A stretch of 64,000 nucleotides of DNA. It comes from Flavobacteriales bacterium. Its GTDB lineage: Bacteria > Bacteroidota > Bacteroidia > Flavobacteriales_F > PHOS-HE28. Positions 15,736 through 25,408 of this stretch are shown piece by piece. Within the stretch, counting starts at the first letter, position 1. Each line of letters opens with the position of its first letter. The DNA lies in the NCBI GenBank assembly GCA_016721825.1, contig JADKHI010000002.1, forward strand, positions 372,001 to 436,000. Direction: 5' to 3'. The translations under genes and the position numbers were made by a program. The notes beneath the pieces are model-generated. The model saw nothing but the letters and a program-made list of their open reading frames with translations, searched no databases and was not told the DNA's origin.

Positions 15736-16476
15736 ATGGTGAAGTCCGCTCTCCTGGTCGCTTCCTATCTGCTGTTACAGCACGCATTCGCCCAAACCCC
15801 TGCCGCCAACTTGGTCCCGAACGGGAGCTTCGAGGTGGTCACCGACAAGCCTTACACCTACGATCAGTTGAAGGTGGCCGAAGGTTGGACGAACGTTACC
15901 CTTGGGCTTTCGGAGGTGTTCGACAGCACGGCCTCGTTCAAGACCGTTGGACTTCCCCTGAACGATTACGGCAGCATCCAACCGACCGACGGTTCACGAT
16001 GCGCGGGTTTTTTCGCTTGGAAGGATGATATGCGCAGGAATTGGGATGGAGGCGCTGAGGACCCCTTCACGAAGGGCTGGAGCGCATACTCCGAGTATTT
16101 GATGATCCCGTTGGAGAAGCCTTTGGAGGCAGGAAAGAACTACACGTTCAGCATGCAGGTGGCCTTATCGGGGAACAGTGATCGCGCGGTCTCGGGGATC
16201 GGCGCCTATTTTTCGCCAGTTCCATTGCGCGGCGAGCACAGGCGCTTCCTACAGGAAAAGGCCCAGGTAGCTACAGAGGACATTGTGCTTGAGCGCGGAA
16301 CGTGGACCACCGTCAAGGACAGCTTTGAAGCCGATGGGGGGGAAGCGTATCTGATCATCGGGGTGTTCCCATACGTCGGCTTCGACACGAAGCGGATCAT
16401 TGAAGGGCCTGACAATCAGTATGCTTACTACTACTTGGACCAGTTGGACCTGAAACTGGTCACTTCGGAACAGTGA
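15736..16476 (+). CDS. Exported protein, paralogue of the OmpA N-terminal domain
   Basis: This 246-residue protein has a Sec signal (MVKSALLVASYLLLQHAFAQ) and then a single beta-rich domain starting NLVPNGSFE. It aligns along its length with residues about 20-245 of the OmpA-family protein encoded next: shared blocks include DQL, GFFAWKDD/GFVAYKDD, YSEY, NSDRAVSGIGAY, EKAQV and DNQYAYYYLD. The N-P-x-F-E opening is typical of carbohydrate-binding-like jelly-roll domains in Bacteroidota, but binding is not shown. It has no OmpA, sorting or membrane domain, so it is a stand-alone secreted or periplasmic copy. A tandem duplication of the domain is the simplest origin. Confidence 0.85.
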   Translation: MVKSALLVASYLLLQHAFAQTPAANLVPNGSFEVVTDKPYTYDQLKVAEGWTNVTLGLSEVFDSTASFKTVGLPLNDYGSIQPTDGSRCAGFFAWKDDMRRNWDGGAEDPFTKGWSAYSEYLMIPLEKPLEAGKNYTFSMQVALSGNSDRAVSGIGAYFSPVPLRGEHRRFLQEKAQVATEDIVLERGTWTTVKDSFEADGGEAYLIIGVFPYVGFDTKRIIEGPDNQYAYYYLDQLDLKLVTSEQ

Positions 16477-16540
16477 CCGAGGTAACGATCGGCTGTTCGA
16501 TCGCGGAGGAATTGTTCATAACCGCGAAGAACACAAAACC

Positions 16541-16548
16541 TATCTTCG
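16541..16548 (+). promoter_or_regulatory. -7 box for the OmpA-family gene
   Basis: TATCTTCG lies about 60 nt before ATG 16608, giving a somewhat longer leader. Confidence 0.5.
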
Positions 16549-16607
16549 CATCGTGACTTGGACCATGCATCCTCGTCCCTTACCAAGAACAAACCAAACG
16601 AACGAAC

Positions 16608-17972
16608 ATGATCATACGCTACGCCTTCGCGTGCTTGGGTTCGGTAGCGGCTGCCGGGCTTATGGCCCAATCGGCAGGCCCGAACCTCGTGAAGAACCCC
16701 GGCTTCGAGGAATTCACCACCCCGGTGACCACGTGGGACCAGCTGGACCGTGCCACGGGATGGTCGAACGCCAACAGCGGCTCCTGCGATGTGTTCACGG
16801 ATGTGGCCAAAGGCACTACCGTGGGCATTCCGGAGAACGAACTGGGCAGTGGCGCCTCTGCTGCAGAGGGCAAGTACTACGCAGGCTTCGTTGCCTACAA
16901 GGACGACCAGCGCAAGAATTGGAAGCGCGTCCTGGACCACAACGAAGGTCCGTTCCGCCCGGCCTACCAGAACTACAGCGAGTACATGCAGAGCGAACTG
17001 AGCTCCGCCTTGGTCGCCGGTCAGGAGTATGACATCGTTCTGAAGGTGAAACTGGCGTCGAACAGCGACCGTGCCGTTTCCGGCATCGGCGCCTATTGCT
17101 CGCCTGTGGCGCTCGGCTACAACCACCGCCACCTGATCGACGAGAAGGCCCAAGTGGTGTCCAAGACCGTTGTGAGCGACAAGGAGAACTGGACCGAGGT
17201 GAAGGGCTCCTTCGTGGCCGACGGCACGGAGAAGTTCATCGTTATCGGCGCATTCCCTGCTGCAGGTATGGAAAAGACCAAGGCTGTGGTGGGTGCCGAC
17301 AACCAGCGCGCGTATTACTACATCGACGGCGTGAGCCTCTCGGTGCATCCCGAACCCGATGTGGACGGTGATGGCATCCCCGATAAGGATGACAAGTGCC
17401 CACAAGAGAAAGGCCTTGCCAACCTGGGTGGTTGCCCTGACGCTGACGGCGATGGAGTGGCCGATAAGATGGACGCCTGCCCGAACCTCGCCGGTCCTGC
17501 TGACAAGCAAGGTTGCCCCGACAGTGATGGCGACGGCATCAGCGACAACCTGGACAAGTGCCCCACCGTTCCTGGCGTGGCCAGCATGAAGGGTTGTCCT
17601 GAGATCAACGAGAAGACCAAGAAGCTCTTCGAGAAGGCCCTCACTGGCATTCAGTTCGAGACCGGCAAGAGCACCATCAAAAAGGTGAGTTACCCCATCC
17701 TCGATCAAGTGGTGACCGTGATGAAAGAGAACCCCACGTACAACCTGGAGGTCCATGGACACACGGATGACCAGGGCGATGATGCGAAGAACCAGACCCT
17801 CTCCGAGCAGCGCGCTGCCGCCGTGGAGAAATACTTAGAGGACAAAGGCGTTTCTGCTGCCCGTGTGACCTCTGCCGGCCATGGCGAGACCATGCCTGTG
17901 GATGACAATAAGACGGCCGCTGGCCGCGCCAAGAACCGCCGCGTGGAGTTCAAGGTGACCTTCATGGAGTGA
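16608..17972 (+). CDS. OmpA-family protein with TSP3 repeats
   Basis: This 454-residue outer-membrane-associated protein has a signal peptide (MIIRYAFACLGSVAAAGLMAQ), the jelly-roll-like domain shared with the preceding gene (residues about 22-245), then calcium-binding thrombospondin type 3 repeats (DVDGDGIPDKDDKCP, DADGDGVADKMDACP, DSDGDGISDNLDKCP; about 248-325), and a C-terminal OmpA peptidoglycan-binding domain (IQFETGKSTI, VHGHTDDQGDD, NQTLSEQRAAAV, RAKNRRVEF). The Asp and Arg that bind diaminopimelate are present (TDDQGDD and LSEQRA). It should tie the outer membrane to peptidoglycan while exposing the N-terminal domain. A strong terminator follows. Confidence 0.93.
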   Translation: MIIRYAFACLGSVAAAGLMAQSAGPNLVKNPGFEEFTTPVTTWDQLDRATGWSNANSGSCDVFTDVAKGTTVGIPENELGSGASAAEGKYYAGFVAYKDDQRKNWKRVLDHNEGPFRPAYQNYSEYMQSELSSALVAGQEYDIVLKVKLASNSDRAVSGIGAYCSPVALGYNHRHLIDEKAQVVSKTVVSDKENWTEVKGSFVADGTEKFIVIGAFPAAGMEKTKAVVGADNQRAYYYIDGVSLSVHPEPDVDGDGIPDKDDKCPQEKGLANLGGCPDADGDGVADKMDACPNLAGPADKQGCPDSDGDGISDNLDKCPTVPGVASMKGCPEINEKTKKLFEKALTGIQFETGKSTIKKVSYPILDQVVTVMKENPTYNLEVHGHTDDQGDDAKNQTLSEQRAAAVEKYLEDKGVSAARVTSAGHGETMPVDDNKTAAGRAKNRRVEFKVTFME

Positions 17973-17994
17973 TCCTGTTCAATGTGAACATGCG

Positions 17995-18019
17995 AGAGGG
18001 GCCTTTGGGCCCCTCTTTC
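17995..18019 (+). terminator. Terminator of the OmpA-family gene
   Basis: AGAGGGGCC and GGCCCCTCT form a perfect 9-bp stem with a TTTG loop, followed by a short T stretch. It can also serve as a 5'-to-3' boundary before the DUF983 gene. Confidence 0.85.
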
Positions 18020-18080
18020 ATTTCCATCCATGTGACCTTGGTCACCGGCTTCAGCGAATGGTCGGATCCAACTTTGCATC

Positions 18081-18494
18081 ATGGAATGGAAGCGGACACG
18101 CCTGCACAGCATAGTGACCTTCACTTGTCCGTACTGTCACGAGGGCGCCTTCTTCGTATCACACCCTTACGATCTGAAGCACGCGGGCGATCTGCACAAA
18201 GAATGCTCAGTGTGCCACCGACGCTACAGCATTGAGCCTGGCTTCTACTACGGCGCCATGTACGTGGCCTATGCGCTTGCCGTGGCTTGGAGCGTGAGCA
18301 TCTACGTCGCGATGGCCGTGCTATTGCCGAACGCCTCCCTGCTGATGCAGTTCGGCACGATCACGATCGGCCTGGTCCTGGTCGGACCTTGCCTCTACGC
18401 CCTGTCCAAGATCATCTGGGCAAATCTGTTCTTCGGCTATCGTGGGGTGGAGCGCACCAAAGAGGAGCTTACCGTCGCCCCCAAAGGGCGCTGA
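18081..18494 (+). CDS. DUF983 membrane protein
   Basis: This 137-residue protein belongs to the DUF983 family. An N-terminal zinc-ribbon-like part has CPYCHEG and CSVCHRRY (two CxxC pairs), followed by GFYYGAMY and two membrane helices (about residues 57-80 and 88-110), ending in a cytoplasmic tail. The function of the family is unknown. A GCATC-spaced AACTTTG element lies about 10 nt before the ATG, which suggests a short leader. The stop is 12 nt from the convergent methyltransferase stop. Confidence 0.9.
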   Translation: MEWKRTRLHSIVTFTCPYCHEGAFFVSHPYDLKHAGDLHKECSVCHRRYSIEPGFYYGAMYVAYALAVAWSVSIYVAMAVLLPNASLLMQFGTITIGLVLVGPCLYALSKIIWANLFFGYRGVERTKEELTVAPKGR

Positions 18495-18506
18495 CCGCCA
18501 TCCCGA

Positions 18507-19163
18507 TCATTCAGGCATTCCAAGCTCCAAAGCTTGGATCACGAAGCGGTGCGGGATCTTCTTGGTATTGGAGATGATGTCAGAGAAACCGCATGGCTGT
18601 AATTCGTCCATTACCTGGTTGATGTCCACGCGCAATTCCATCGGTGGGCCCATGGGCGTCTGCTCCTGAAGGAAATCCACCACTACCAGTTGGCCGGCGG
18701 GCTTTAGCCCGGCATGCACCTGGGTGAAGAAATGCTGGCGGTCGGTGATGTTCACGTACACCGTGGTGCACAGGGCGTGGTCAACCTCTCCGGGTGTGAT
18801 CCCGGGATCTCCGGTCGCCACCAGTCGTGTCTGAAGACGGTCCGGACCAATGCCTTTCTCGGCAGCCTTGGCCTGAATGGCGGAGATCAAGGCCGGGTCG
18901 CTTTCGATCGCGATCACCCGGGCGCCAGCATCAAGGAGTTCGAACGTGTAATAGCCGTCGCCGGCGAAGAGATCGGCCACAGTGCGACCTTCCACATCAC
19001 CCATGAACTTGATCACGCTGTCAGCCATGCGCCAATCCGCGGTCGGTACAGCTGGCCTGTTCGCCTGTTGCCCATCATCCACAGGTTGGGGCCCTTCGCC
19101 AGGTGTGCACGATGCGAATGCGACAATGCAGGCGACGAGCAAGAGAGCGACGTTCGGTTTCAT
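18507..19163 (-). CDS. Predicted lipid-anchored class I SAM methyltransferase
   Basis: The 218-residue product starts MKPNVALLLVACIVAFASC, a lipoprotein signal with Cys19, followed by a Pro/Gln-rich linker and then a class I methyltransferase fold: motif I VADLFAGDGYYTFELL, acidic end of beta2 VIAIESDP, motif IV LCTTVYVNI, and VVVDFLQEQTPMG. It therefore looks like a methyltransferase placed outside the cytoplasm, where SAM is not known to be available. Substrate is unknown; related proteins are simply listed as methyltransferases. The ATG at 19163 is favoured because a TATTTTTG box sits 15 nt before it and the lipobox follows properly. Confidence 0.85.
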   Translation of the reverse strand: MKPNVALLLVACIVAFASCTPGEGPQPVDDGQQANRPAVPTADWRMADSVIKFMGDVEGRTVADLFAGDGYYTFELLDAGARVIAIESDPALISAIQAKAAEKGIGPDRLQTRLVATGDPGITPGEVDHALCTTVYVNITDRQHFFTQVHAGLKPAGQLVVVDFLQEQTPMGPPMELRVDINQVMDELQPCGFSDIISNTKKIPHRFVIQALELGMPE

Positions 19164-19178
19164 GGGTGTGGTTCGGCC

Positions 19179-19186
19179 CAAAAATA
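19179..19186 (-). promoter_or_regulatory. -7 box for the lipid-anchored methyltransferase gene
   Basis: TATTTTTG on the minus strand is an exact TAnnTTTG match, 15 nt before ATG 19163. Confidence 0.6.
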
Positions 19187-19243
19187 GGCCTTCATCGAGT
19201 AGTGGTCATGTGTATTGGTTTCCATGGCAAGCAATCGGATGGT

Positions 19244-19251
19244 TAACTTTG
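19244..19251 (+). promoter_or_regulatory. -7 box for the MarR-family gene
   Basis: TAACTTTG is an exact TAnnTTTG match that ends only 4 nt before the GTG start at 19256. Confidence 0.6.
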
Positions 19252-19255
19252 CGCC

Positions 19256-19708
19256 GTGCCTAGCATCGGAGAAGAACTCGTAAGCCGCTTTGAGAGCGAG
19301 CAACAGAAAGCGATGCTGAACATTCTGTTCACGTCGAACTGGTTGCGCACGCATCATACGGCCCTGTTGGCGCCATACGGGCTCAGCATGCAGCAGTACA
19401 ACATCCTGCGGATCCTGCGTGGTGCGAAGGGGGAGAAGATGAACATGCACAGCGTGAAGGAGCGCATGATCGACCGGGCCCCCAATGCTACCCGCCTTAC
19501 CGATAAGCTGCTGACGAAAGGATTGGTAGAGCGCGAGCGGTGTGAGAACGACCGGCGGGTCGTCTACATCCGAATCACGCCCAAGGGTATGGACATGCTT
19601 CTGGTGCTGGACAAGCAGATGAAGACCCATTGGGACTCGATCCATGGCCGCCTAAGCGAAAAGGATGCTCGCACAATGAACACGTCCTTGGACGCACTGC
19701 GCGGCTGA
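19256..19708 (+). CDS. MarR-family transcriptional regulator, GTG start
   Basis: This 150-residue winged-helix regulator has the MarR layout: N-terminal dimerisation helices (KAMLNILFTSNWLRTHHTALL), recognition part MQQYNILRILRGAKGEKMNMHSVKERMIDRAPNATRLTDKLLTKGLV split over HTH and wing (CENDRRVVYIRITPKG), then C-terminal helices. The ligand is unknown. GTG at 19256 is preferred because the next ATG (19313) would remove the first dimerisation helix. The -7 box ends 4 nt upstream, so the mRNA is probably leaderless. It is divergent from the methyltransferase gene, a possible target. Confidence 0.9.
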   Translation: MPSIGEELVSRFESEQQKAMLNILFTSNWLRTHHTALLAPYGLSMQQYNILRILRGAKGEKMNMHSVKERMIDRAPNATRLTDKLLTKGLVERERCENDRRVVYIRITPKGMDMLLVLDKQMKTHWDSIHGRLSEKDARTMNTSLDALRG

Positions 19709-19714
19709 TCCGGT

Positions 19715-21025
19715 TCAGGGCTTCACAGGAGCTGCTATCGTTCGTTCCCACAATACCTTTCCTTCCTGGTCATGCACGGCCATCACCATGGTACGGGCCT
19801 TGCGCGGTCCCTTTAAAGCAAGCGTGGCGAAGTTCCGTTGTTCCACGTATGTCCCGGGCACGGCGAGCGTGTTGTCCTCCTTTTTCGCGTGAACCCCGGA
19901 GGTGAGCGGTGATACCGTGAGGTCGTGGATCACGTTACCATCCTTCAATTCCAATTTGCTAAGGTCGCTGTGGTGCCGGTCGCCGGTGAGGAAGACGACG
20001 CCGGTGATCCCTTCCCGTTCGATCCGGTCGATCAGCTGCTGCCGCTCCTCCCCGTAGGTCGCGTAGGTCTCATACACAGCAGCCGTGTTCAAGAATTGAC
20101 CGCCCAAGGCCACGATCTTGAACGAGGCATCGCTGTACTTCAGCATCTGGATCAAGCGGTCGACCTGTGCTTGACCGAGCATGGTAGGTTTCGCGGTCAC
20201 CACATCCGGCGGCACACGGAAGCTTCGGTCATCCAGCAGGAAGAAGTCGACATCGGCATAGGAGAAGGATGTTCCATTTCCCCCGGGTCCAGGCAGGCCG
20301 TGTGTTGGGTTCGCCCAGAACAGGTCGAAGGCCTTGTGGCTCATTTCCGCGCCGATGAAGCTGCCGTCGCAATCGTTCGGACCGAAGTCATGGTCATCCC
20401 AGATGGCATAGTGTTGAGTGGTCCGCAGCAGGTGTTGTAGCTCGGGCAATGAGCGGGTGTGGGTGTAGCGGTGCAGGTAGCCTGGCCAGCTACCCCAATC
20501 GGGTTCGCGCAGGTAGGTATTGTCGCCCAACCAGAGCATCAGGTCCGGCTTGGTCTCCGCGATGCTGTTGAAGATCCCATAACCACCACCATATGCCGTT
20601 CCAGGCCGATCGTAGGCGGGTTCGTTCACGTAGGTGCAACTGCCCGCTGCCACGGTGAAGTCGGGTGGTTCGGAGCGGAACTTCCACAGCGGTTGTGTGT
20701 GGAACCACAGCTGCTCGCCGACATCCACGGGCTTGCCTTCCAGCCGCACGCGATACCCGTAGGTGCTTCCAGGCACGAGGCGGTCCAGCGTGAACTCCAT
20801 CGCATGCGCCTTGCTGGTCTCGCTGACAATGACCTCGGAGCGAAACAAGCTGTCCGGTTCCTCTTTTACCCAATATTCGATCTGCGCCTGGCACTGCCCG
20901 GTGCATTGCAGCCAGATGGTGGCTCCAAGCATATCCACATGGCCTGGCATGGGACCGATGATCGATAACTGGGCCTGGGCGGAAACGGCACTGACGGAGA
21001 GTGCCAAAAGCAAAGCGCGGAGCAT
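19715..21025 (-). CDS. PhoD-like alkaline phosphatase family protein
   Basis: This 436-residue exported metallophosphoesterase is of the PhoD-like family. It begins with a signal peptide (MLRALLLALSVSAVSAQAQ), a beta-sandwich N-domain (about residues 20-115: ATIWLQC, YGYRVRLEG), then the catalytic domain with AAGSCTY, LGDNTYLREPDWG, WDDHDFGPND and FLTGDRHHSDL. These residues match the metal-binding sites of PhoD-like phosphodiesterases/phosphatases. The C-terminus has no T9SS domain, so a periplasmic location is likely. A CATCTTTG box at 21030-21037 leaves a 4-nt leader before ATG 21025. Confidence 0.92.
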   Translation of the reverse strand: MLRALLLALSVSAVSAQAQLSIIGPMPGHVDMLGATIWLQCTGQCQAQIEYWVKEEPDSLFRSEVIVSETSKAHAMEFTLDRLVPGSTYGYRVRLEGKPVDVGEQLWFHTQPLWKFRSEPPDFTVAAGSCTYVNEPAYDRPGTAYGGGYGIFNSIAETKPDLMLWLGDNTYLREPDWGSWPGYLHRYTHTRSLPELQHLLRTTQHYAIWDDHDFGPNDCDGSFIGAEMSHKAFDLFWANPTHGLPGPGGNGTSFSYADVDFFLLDDRSFRVPPDVVTAKPTMLGQAQVDRLIQMLKYSDASFKIVALGGQFLNTAAVYETYATYGEERQQLIDRIEREGITGVVFLTGDRHHSDLSKLELKDGNVIHDLTVSPLTSGVHAKKEDNTLAVPGTYVEQRNFATLALKGPRKARTMVMAVHDQEGKVLWERTIAAPVKP

Positions 21026-21029
21026 GATG

Positions 21030-21037
21030 CAAAGATG
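21030..21037 (-). promoter_or_regulatory. Putative -7 box for the PhoD-like gene
   Basis: CATCTTTG on the minus strand (seven of eight TAnnTTTG positions) ends 4 nt before ATG 21025. Confidence 0.45.
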
Positions 21038-21066
21038 CACCTGCTCCGCGCCGTACGGATGCGTTA

Positions 21067-22677
<1,611 letters not shown>

Positions 22678-22869
22678 GCGCGCCTTAGCCCCGGCGTAGG
22701 GATGTGTTTCGCGTGTTCAGGCCATTGAACCTGGACACACTTCTTTGAAGTGGTGATGTTGCCCCTTTGTATCGGGTCCGGCGTGCAATGATCCGCTGGT
22801 GGATCGCGCCTGGACATCTGGGGAGCCTTTGGACCGTGGTCCGCGGCAAGAGCTGGGCGCTCGGGGCAT

Positions 22870-22888
22870 GTCCCGATCCTTTCGGGAC
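22870..22888 (-). promoter_or_regulatory. 5'-terminal stem-loop in the rhlE leader
   Basis: GTCCCGA (22870-22876) pairs perfectly with TCGGGAC (22882-22888) around a 5-nt loop. It lies 4 nt downstream of the -7 box on the minus strand, so it would form at the extreme 5' end of the mRNA. No T tract follows, so it is not a terminator. Confidence 0.5.
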
Positions 22889-22892
22889 GGCG

Positions 22893-22900
22893 CAAATGTA
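22893..22900 (-). promoter_or_regulatory. -7 box for rhlE
   Basis: TACATTTG on the minus strand is an exact TAnnTTTG match about 215 nt before the rhlE ATG. Confidence 0.6.
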
Positions 22901-22919
22901 GACTAATCAGTGAGAGCGG

Positions 22920-23465
22920 CTACAGAAGGGCCTTGTCCTCCACGCGGAAGAGGTAGCGACCATCGTCGAAGACCCACGTCACCACACGCGTTTCGCGCCC
23001 TTCACCGGATTGCAGATGGATGTAGAGCCGGTAGCCATCGGCAGAGCGCAAAGCGCTGCAGTAAGGCAGGATCAACTGAAGCCCTTCGTCGAAGCCGCAG
23101 AACCGTGGGTCACGAAGTCCGATGTAGGCATCCTTCGGAATGAAGAGCAGCGAATCGTCCTGTAACACCTGGAAGTTCATCAGTTCAACGCGTGCAGCGC
23201 TGGCGCGGGCTGTGAAACGGACCGTAATACCGTCGCAACCGAGTTCAGCGTGAAGTGGAGAGCAGGAGCGGAGAGGCACATCAAGCAACACGGCATCGCT
23301 GAAGCCGCCTTCGATCTCCGGGTAAAGACCTAGCTGCGCGATCTCCGCATGGAGCAACGGATCCTCTACCTCCGCCAAGGTGATCGGCGCCTGTTGAAGT
23401 ATTGCGAGAAGCGGGAGGGGGAGAACGAATACCGCTGCGAGCGAGCGGTTGCGGAAGCGGAGCAT
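22920..23465 (-). CDS. Exported hypothetical protein
   Basis: This 181-residue protein has an N-terminal hydrophobic signal (MLRFRNRSLAAVFVLPLPLLAILQ) and then a globular domain with three or four Cys (RSCSPL, ELGCDG, RFCGFDEG, PYCSAL) that could form disulfides outside the cytoplasm. It ends VVTWVFDDGRYLFRVEDKALL. I do not recognise the family. Codon use matches its neighbours and it lies alone between rhlE and the small protein gene at 23517, all on the minus strand. Confidence 0.7.
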   Translation of the reverse strand: MLRFRNRSLAAVFVLPLPLLAILQQAPITLAEVEDPLLHAEIAQLGLYPEIEGGFSDAVLLDVPLRSCSPLHAELGCDGITVRFTARASAARVELMNFQVLQDDSLLFIPKDAYIGLRDPRFCGFDEGLQLILPYCSALRSADGYRLYIHLQSGEGRETRVVTWVFDDGRYLFRVEDKALL

Positions 23466-23516
23466 GGGTCGGGGTTCAGGTGACCCCGTGATGCATCAAC
23501 GCGATCCGTGCCCCGA

Positions 23517-23819
23517 TCAGTGCGTGGCGAGCTTGCGCACCAGTTCCTGTGTCATGGCCGAAGCGTCCATACCGTAGGCGTTCACCAGAATGCCCTTGAT
23601 GTCGTGGTGGATCGAGCTGATCGCATAGACGATGCTCTGGTCCTCCGGATCGCTATTGCCCTCGAAGCGGTGGAACTCATCGATCTCGAACTCGGCCGGG
23701 TCCAGGCTAAGGCCGCGTGCGTCGCACACCAGGCATTTTTCCGCGAGCACGAGGTCATCCGTGTAGCCCCGGCGTTGCAGGTCATTCACAGCTTCGGAAA
23801 GGGTGGTGTAGCTGGGCAT
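23517..23819 (-). CDS. Small conserved protein often mislabelled PRPP synthetase
   Basis: A 100-residue protein beginning MPSYTTLSEAVNDLQRRGYTDDL with conserved CLVCDARGLSLDP, FEIDEFHRFEG and DQSIVYAISS motifs. Close relatives in Bacteroidota are commonly listed as phosphoribosylpyrophosphate synthetase, but the protein lacks the PRPP-binding loop and is far too short; the function is unknown. ATG 23819 is chosen because TACTTTCA lies 4 nt upstream and the longer frame adds an unrelated 17 residues. Confidence 0.8.
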   Translation of the reverse strand: MPSYTTLSEAVNDLQRRGYTDDLVLAEKCLVCDARGLSLDPAEFEIDEFHRFEGNSDPEDQSIVYAISSIHHDIKGILVNAYGMDASAMTQELVRKLATH

Positions 23820-23845
23820 GGCGTGAAAGTAGCACCGGACGCCAC

Positions 23846-23880
23846 GAAAAAGCCCCGCCGATGTCACCATCAGCGGGGCT
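23846..23880 (-). terminator. Terminator between nfeD-stomatin operon and small gene region
   Basis: On the minus strand AGCCCCGC and GCGGGGCT form an 8-bp stem around a 15-nt loop, followed by five T. It lies 20 nt after the stomatin-like stop codon. Confidence 0.8.
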
Positions 23881-23899
23881 TCGCATTGCTTGTCCGGGC

Positions 23900-24898
23900 T
23901 CAGCCCTTCACCGTCTTCGCGGCATCGAGCATGTCCTTGATGCCACCGACGCTGCTGAGGATGGCCGTGGCCTCGTAGGGCATGTAGACCACCTTGTTGT
24001 TCTGGCCGCTTGTCATGGATTCCAAGGTCTCCAGGTACTTCATCGCGATGAGGTAGTTGGCAGGGTCCGCGTTGGCACCCTTGATGGCTTCGGTCACCAG
24101 ACGGATGGCCTCGGCTTCACCCTGTGCACGACGAATGCGCGACTGTGCATCTCCTTCAGCCTCCAGGATCTGGCCTTGCTTCTGGCCTTCAGCGGTCGTG
24201 ATCTGCGCCTGCTGGATACCCTCGGCCTGTAGCACGGCAGCGCGCTTGCTGCCTTCCGCGTCGATGATCTGCGCCCGCTTGTCACGCTCGGCACGCATCT
24301 GCTTCTCCATGGCCTCGCGGATGTCGCGGGGAGGGTTGATGTCCTGCAGTTCCACGCGGTTCACCTTCACGCCCCACTTGTGGCTGGCTTCGTCCAGAAT
24401 GGTGCGCAGCTTGCCGTTGATGGTGTCGCGACTGGTCAGGCACTCGTCGAGGTCCATTTCGCCGATCACGTTACGGAGGGTGGTCTGCGTGAGCTTCTCG
24501 ATGGCCATGGGCAGGTTCTCGATCTCGTACATCGCCTTCACGGGATCCATCACCTGGAAGTAGAGCAGCGCGTTGATCTCCGTCATCACGTTGTCCTTGG
24601 TGATCACGTTCTGCTTGGGGAAGTCGAACACCGATTCCCGCAGGTCGATCCGTTCCTTCTTCATGAACTGCACGTACTTGTTGCCGTCGGGCAGTTCGCG
24701 GGTGAAGCGGGAGATGATCTCGCGGGGCTTGTCGAAGATGGGGATGATGACGTTGAAGCCTGCGGTGAGCGTGGTACGGTACTTACCGAAGCGCTCGATG
24801 ACCATGGCTTCACTTTGCTGGATGATGCGTACGCCTTTCGCGATCGCGAAGACGACGAACACGGCGAACAGGAGGAGTATGACGGTTCCGGCTTCCAT
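23900..24898 (-). CDS. SPFH/stomatin-like membrane protein (QmcA type)
   Basis: This 332-residue protein has an N-terminal membrane anchor (residues 1-18, VILLLFAVFVVFAI), a Band 7/SPFH domain (VIERFGKYRTTLTAGFNVIIP to about 180), and a long Ala/Glu-rich coiled coil (about 190-270: EKQMRAERDKRAQIIDAEGSK, QIAEAEG-type repeats). The C-terminus has NKVVYMPYEATAILSSVGGIKDML. Stomatin-like proteins scaffold membrane microdomains and often occur with an NfeD partner, as here: the nfeD gene lies 43 nt upstream. Confidence 0.95.
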   Translation of the reverse strand: MEAGTVILLLFAVFVVFAIAKGVRIIQQSEAMVIERFGKYRTTLTAGFNVIIPIFDKPREIISRFTRELPDGNKYVQFMKKERIDLRESVFDFPKQNVITKDNVMTEINALLYFQVMDPVKAMYEIENLPMAIEKLTQTTLRNVIGEMDLDECLTSRDTINGKLRTILDEASHKWGVKVNRVELQDINPPRDIREAMEKQMRAERDKRAQIIDAEGSKRAAVLQAEGIQQAQITTAEGQKQGQILEAEGDAQSRIRRAQGEAEAIRLVTEAIKGANADPANYLIAMKYLETLESMTSGQNNKVVYMPYEATAILSSVGGIKDMLDAAKTVKG

Positions 24899-24941
24899 AG
24901 CTTGAGTAGGGTGAGGGGTTGTGTGTTGGTTGGTGTTGGGA

Positions 24942-25388
24942 TCAGGTCGGGTCGATGGCTTTTACGATAAGCGTGTTGCTCTCCACACGCACCACTTCCA
25001 CCAGGTCGCCCACGCGCAAGGCACGGTCGGTGGTGCATTCGGCGCGCCAGTCATCACCAGCAGCGGAAACACGGCCCAGGCGAAGGCCCGATTCGAAGTC
25101 CTGCGTCACGCGGCCCCGCTGGCCCACGAGGGCGTCCATGTTGGTCTTCACATCGCCATCCTTCCACATGCGCTTCATCAGCACCGGGCGGATGGTGAAG
25201 AAGGCAAGCAGTGAGAATCCGCTGAATGCGATGAGTTGGGCACTGGCCCCAAGACCCACGGCGGCCACGATGCTTCCACCCAAGCAGCCGATCCCCAGGC
25301 ACATGAGGAAGAATCCGGGCACGAAGATCTCGGCGATCATCAGCACCAAGGCCAGTCCGGCCCACCAATGCCATTGGAAAAAGTCCAT
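24942..25388 (-). CDS. nfeD: NfeD-family membrane protein (short form)
   Basis: This 148-residue protein is the short NfeD form: several membrane helices in residues about 5-80 (WWAGLALVLMIAEIFVPGFFLMCLG split over helices 1 and 2), then a C-terminal OB-fold domain (GQRGRVTQDFESG, VGDLVEVVRVESNTLIV). Short NfeD proteins partner with stomatin-like proteins, and this gene is first in an operon with one. A TATCTTCA box lies 20 nt before its ATG at 25388. Confidence 0.93.
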   Translation of the reverse strand: MDFFQWHWWAGLALVLMIAEIFVPGFFLMCLGIGCLGGSIVAAVGLGASAQLIAFSGFSLLAFFTIRPVLMKRMWKDGDVKTNMDALVGQRGRVTQDFESGLRLGRVSAAGDDWRAECTTDRALRVGDLVEVVRVESNTLIVKAIDPT

Positions 25389-25408
25389 CTCGTCGTTGGT
25401 TTCTGGGG

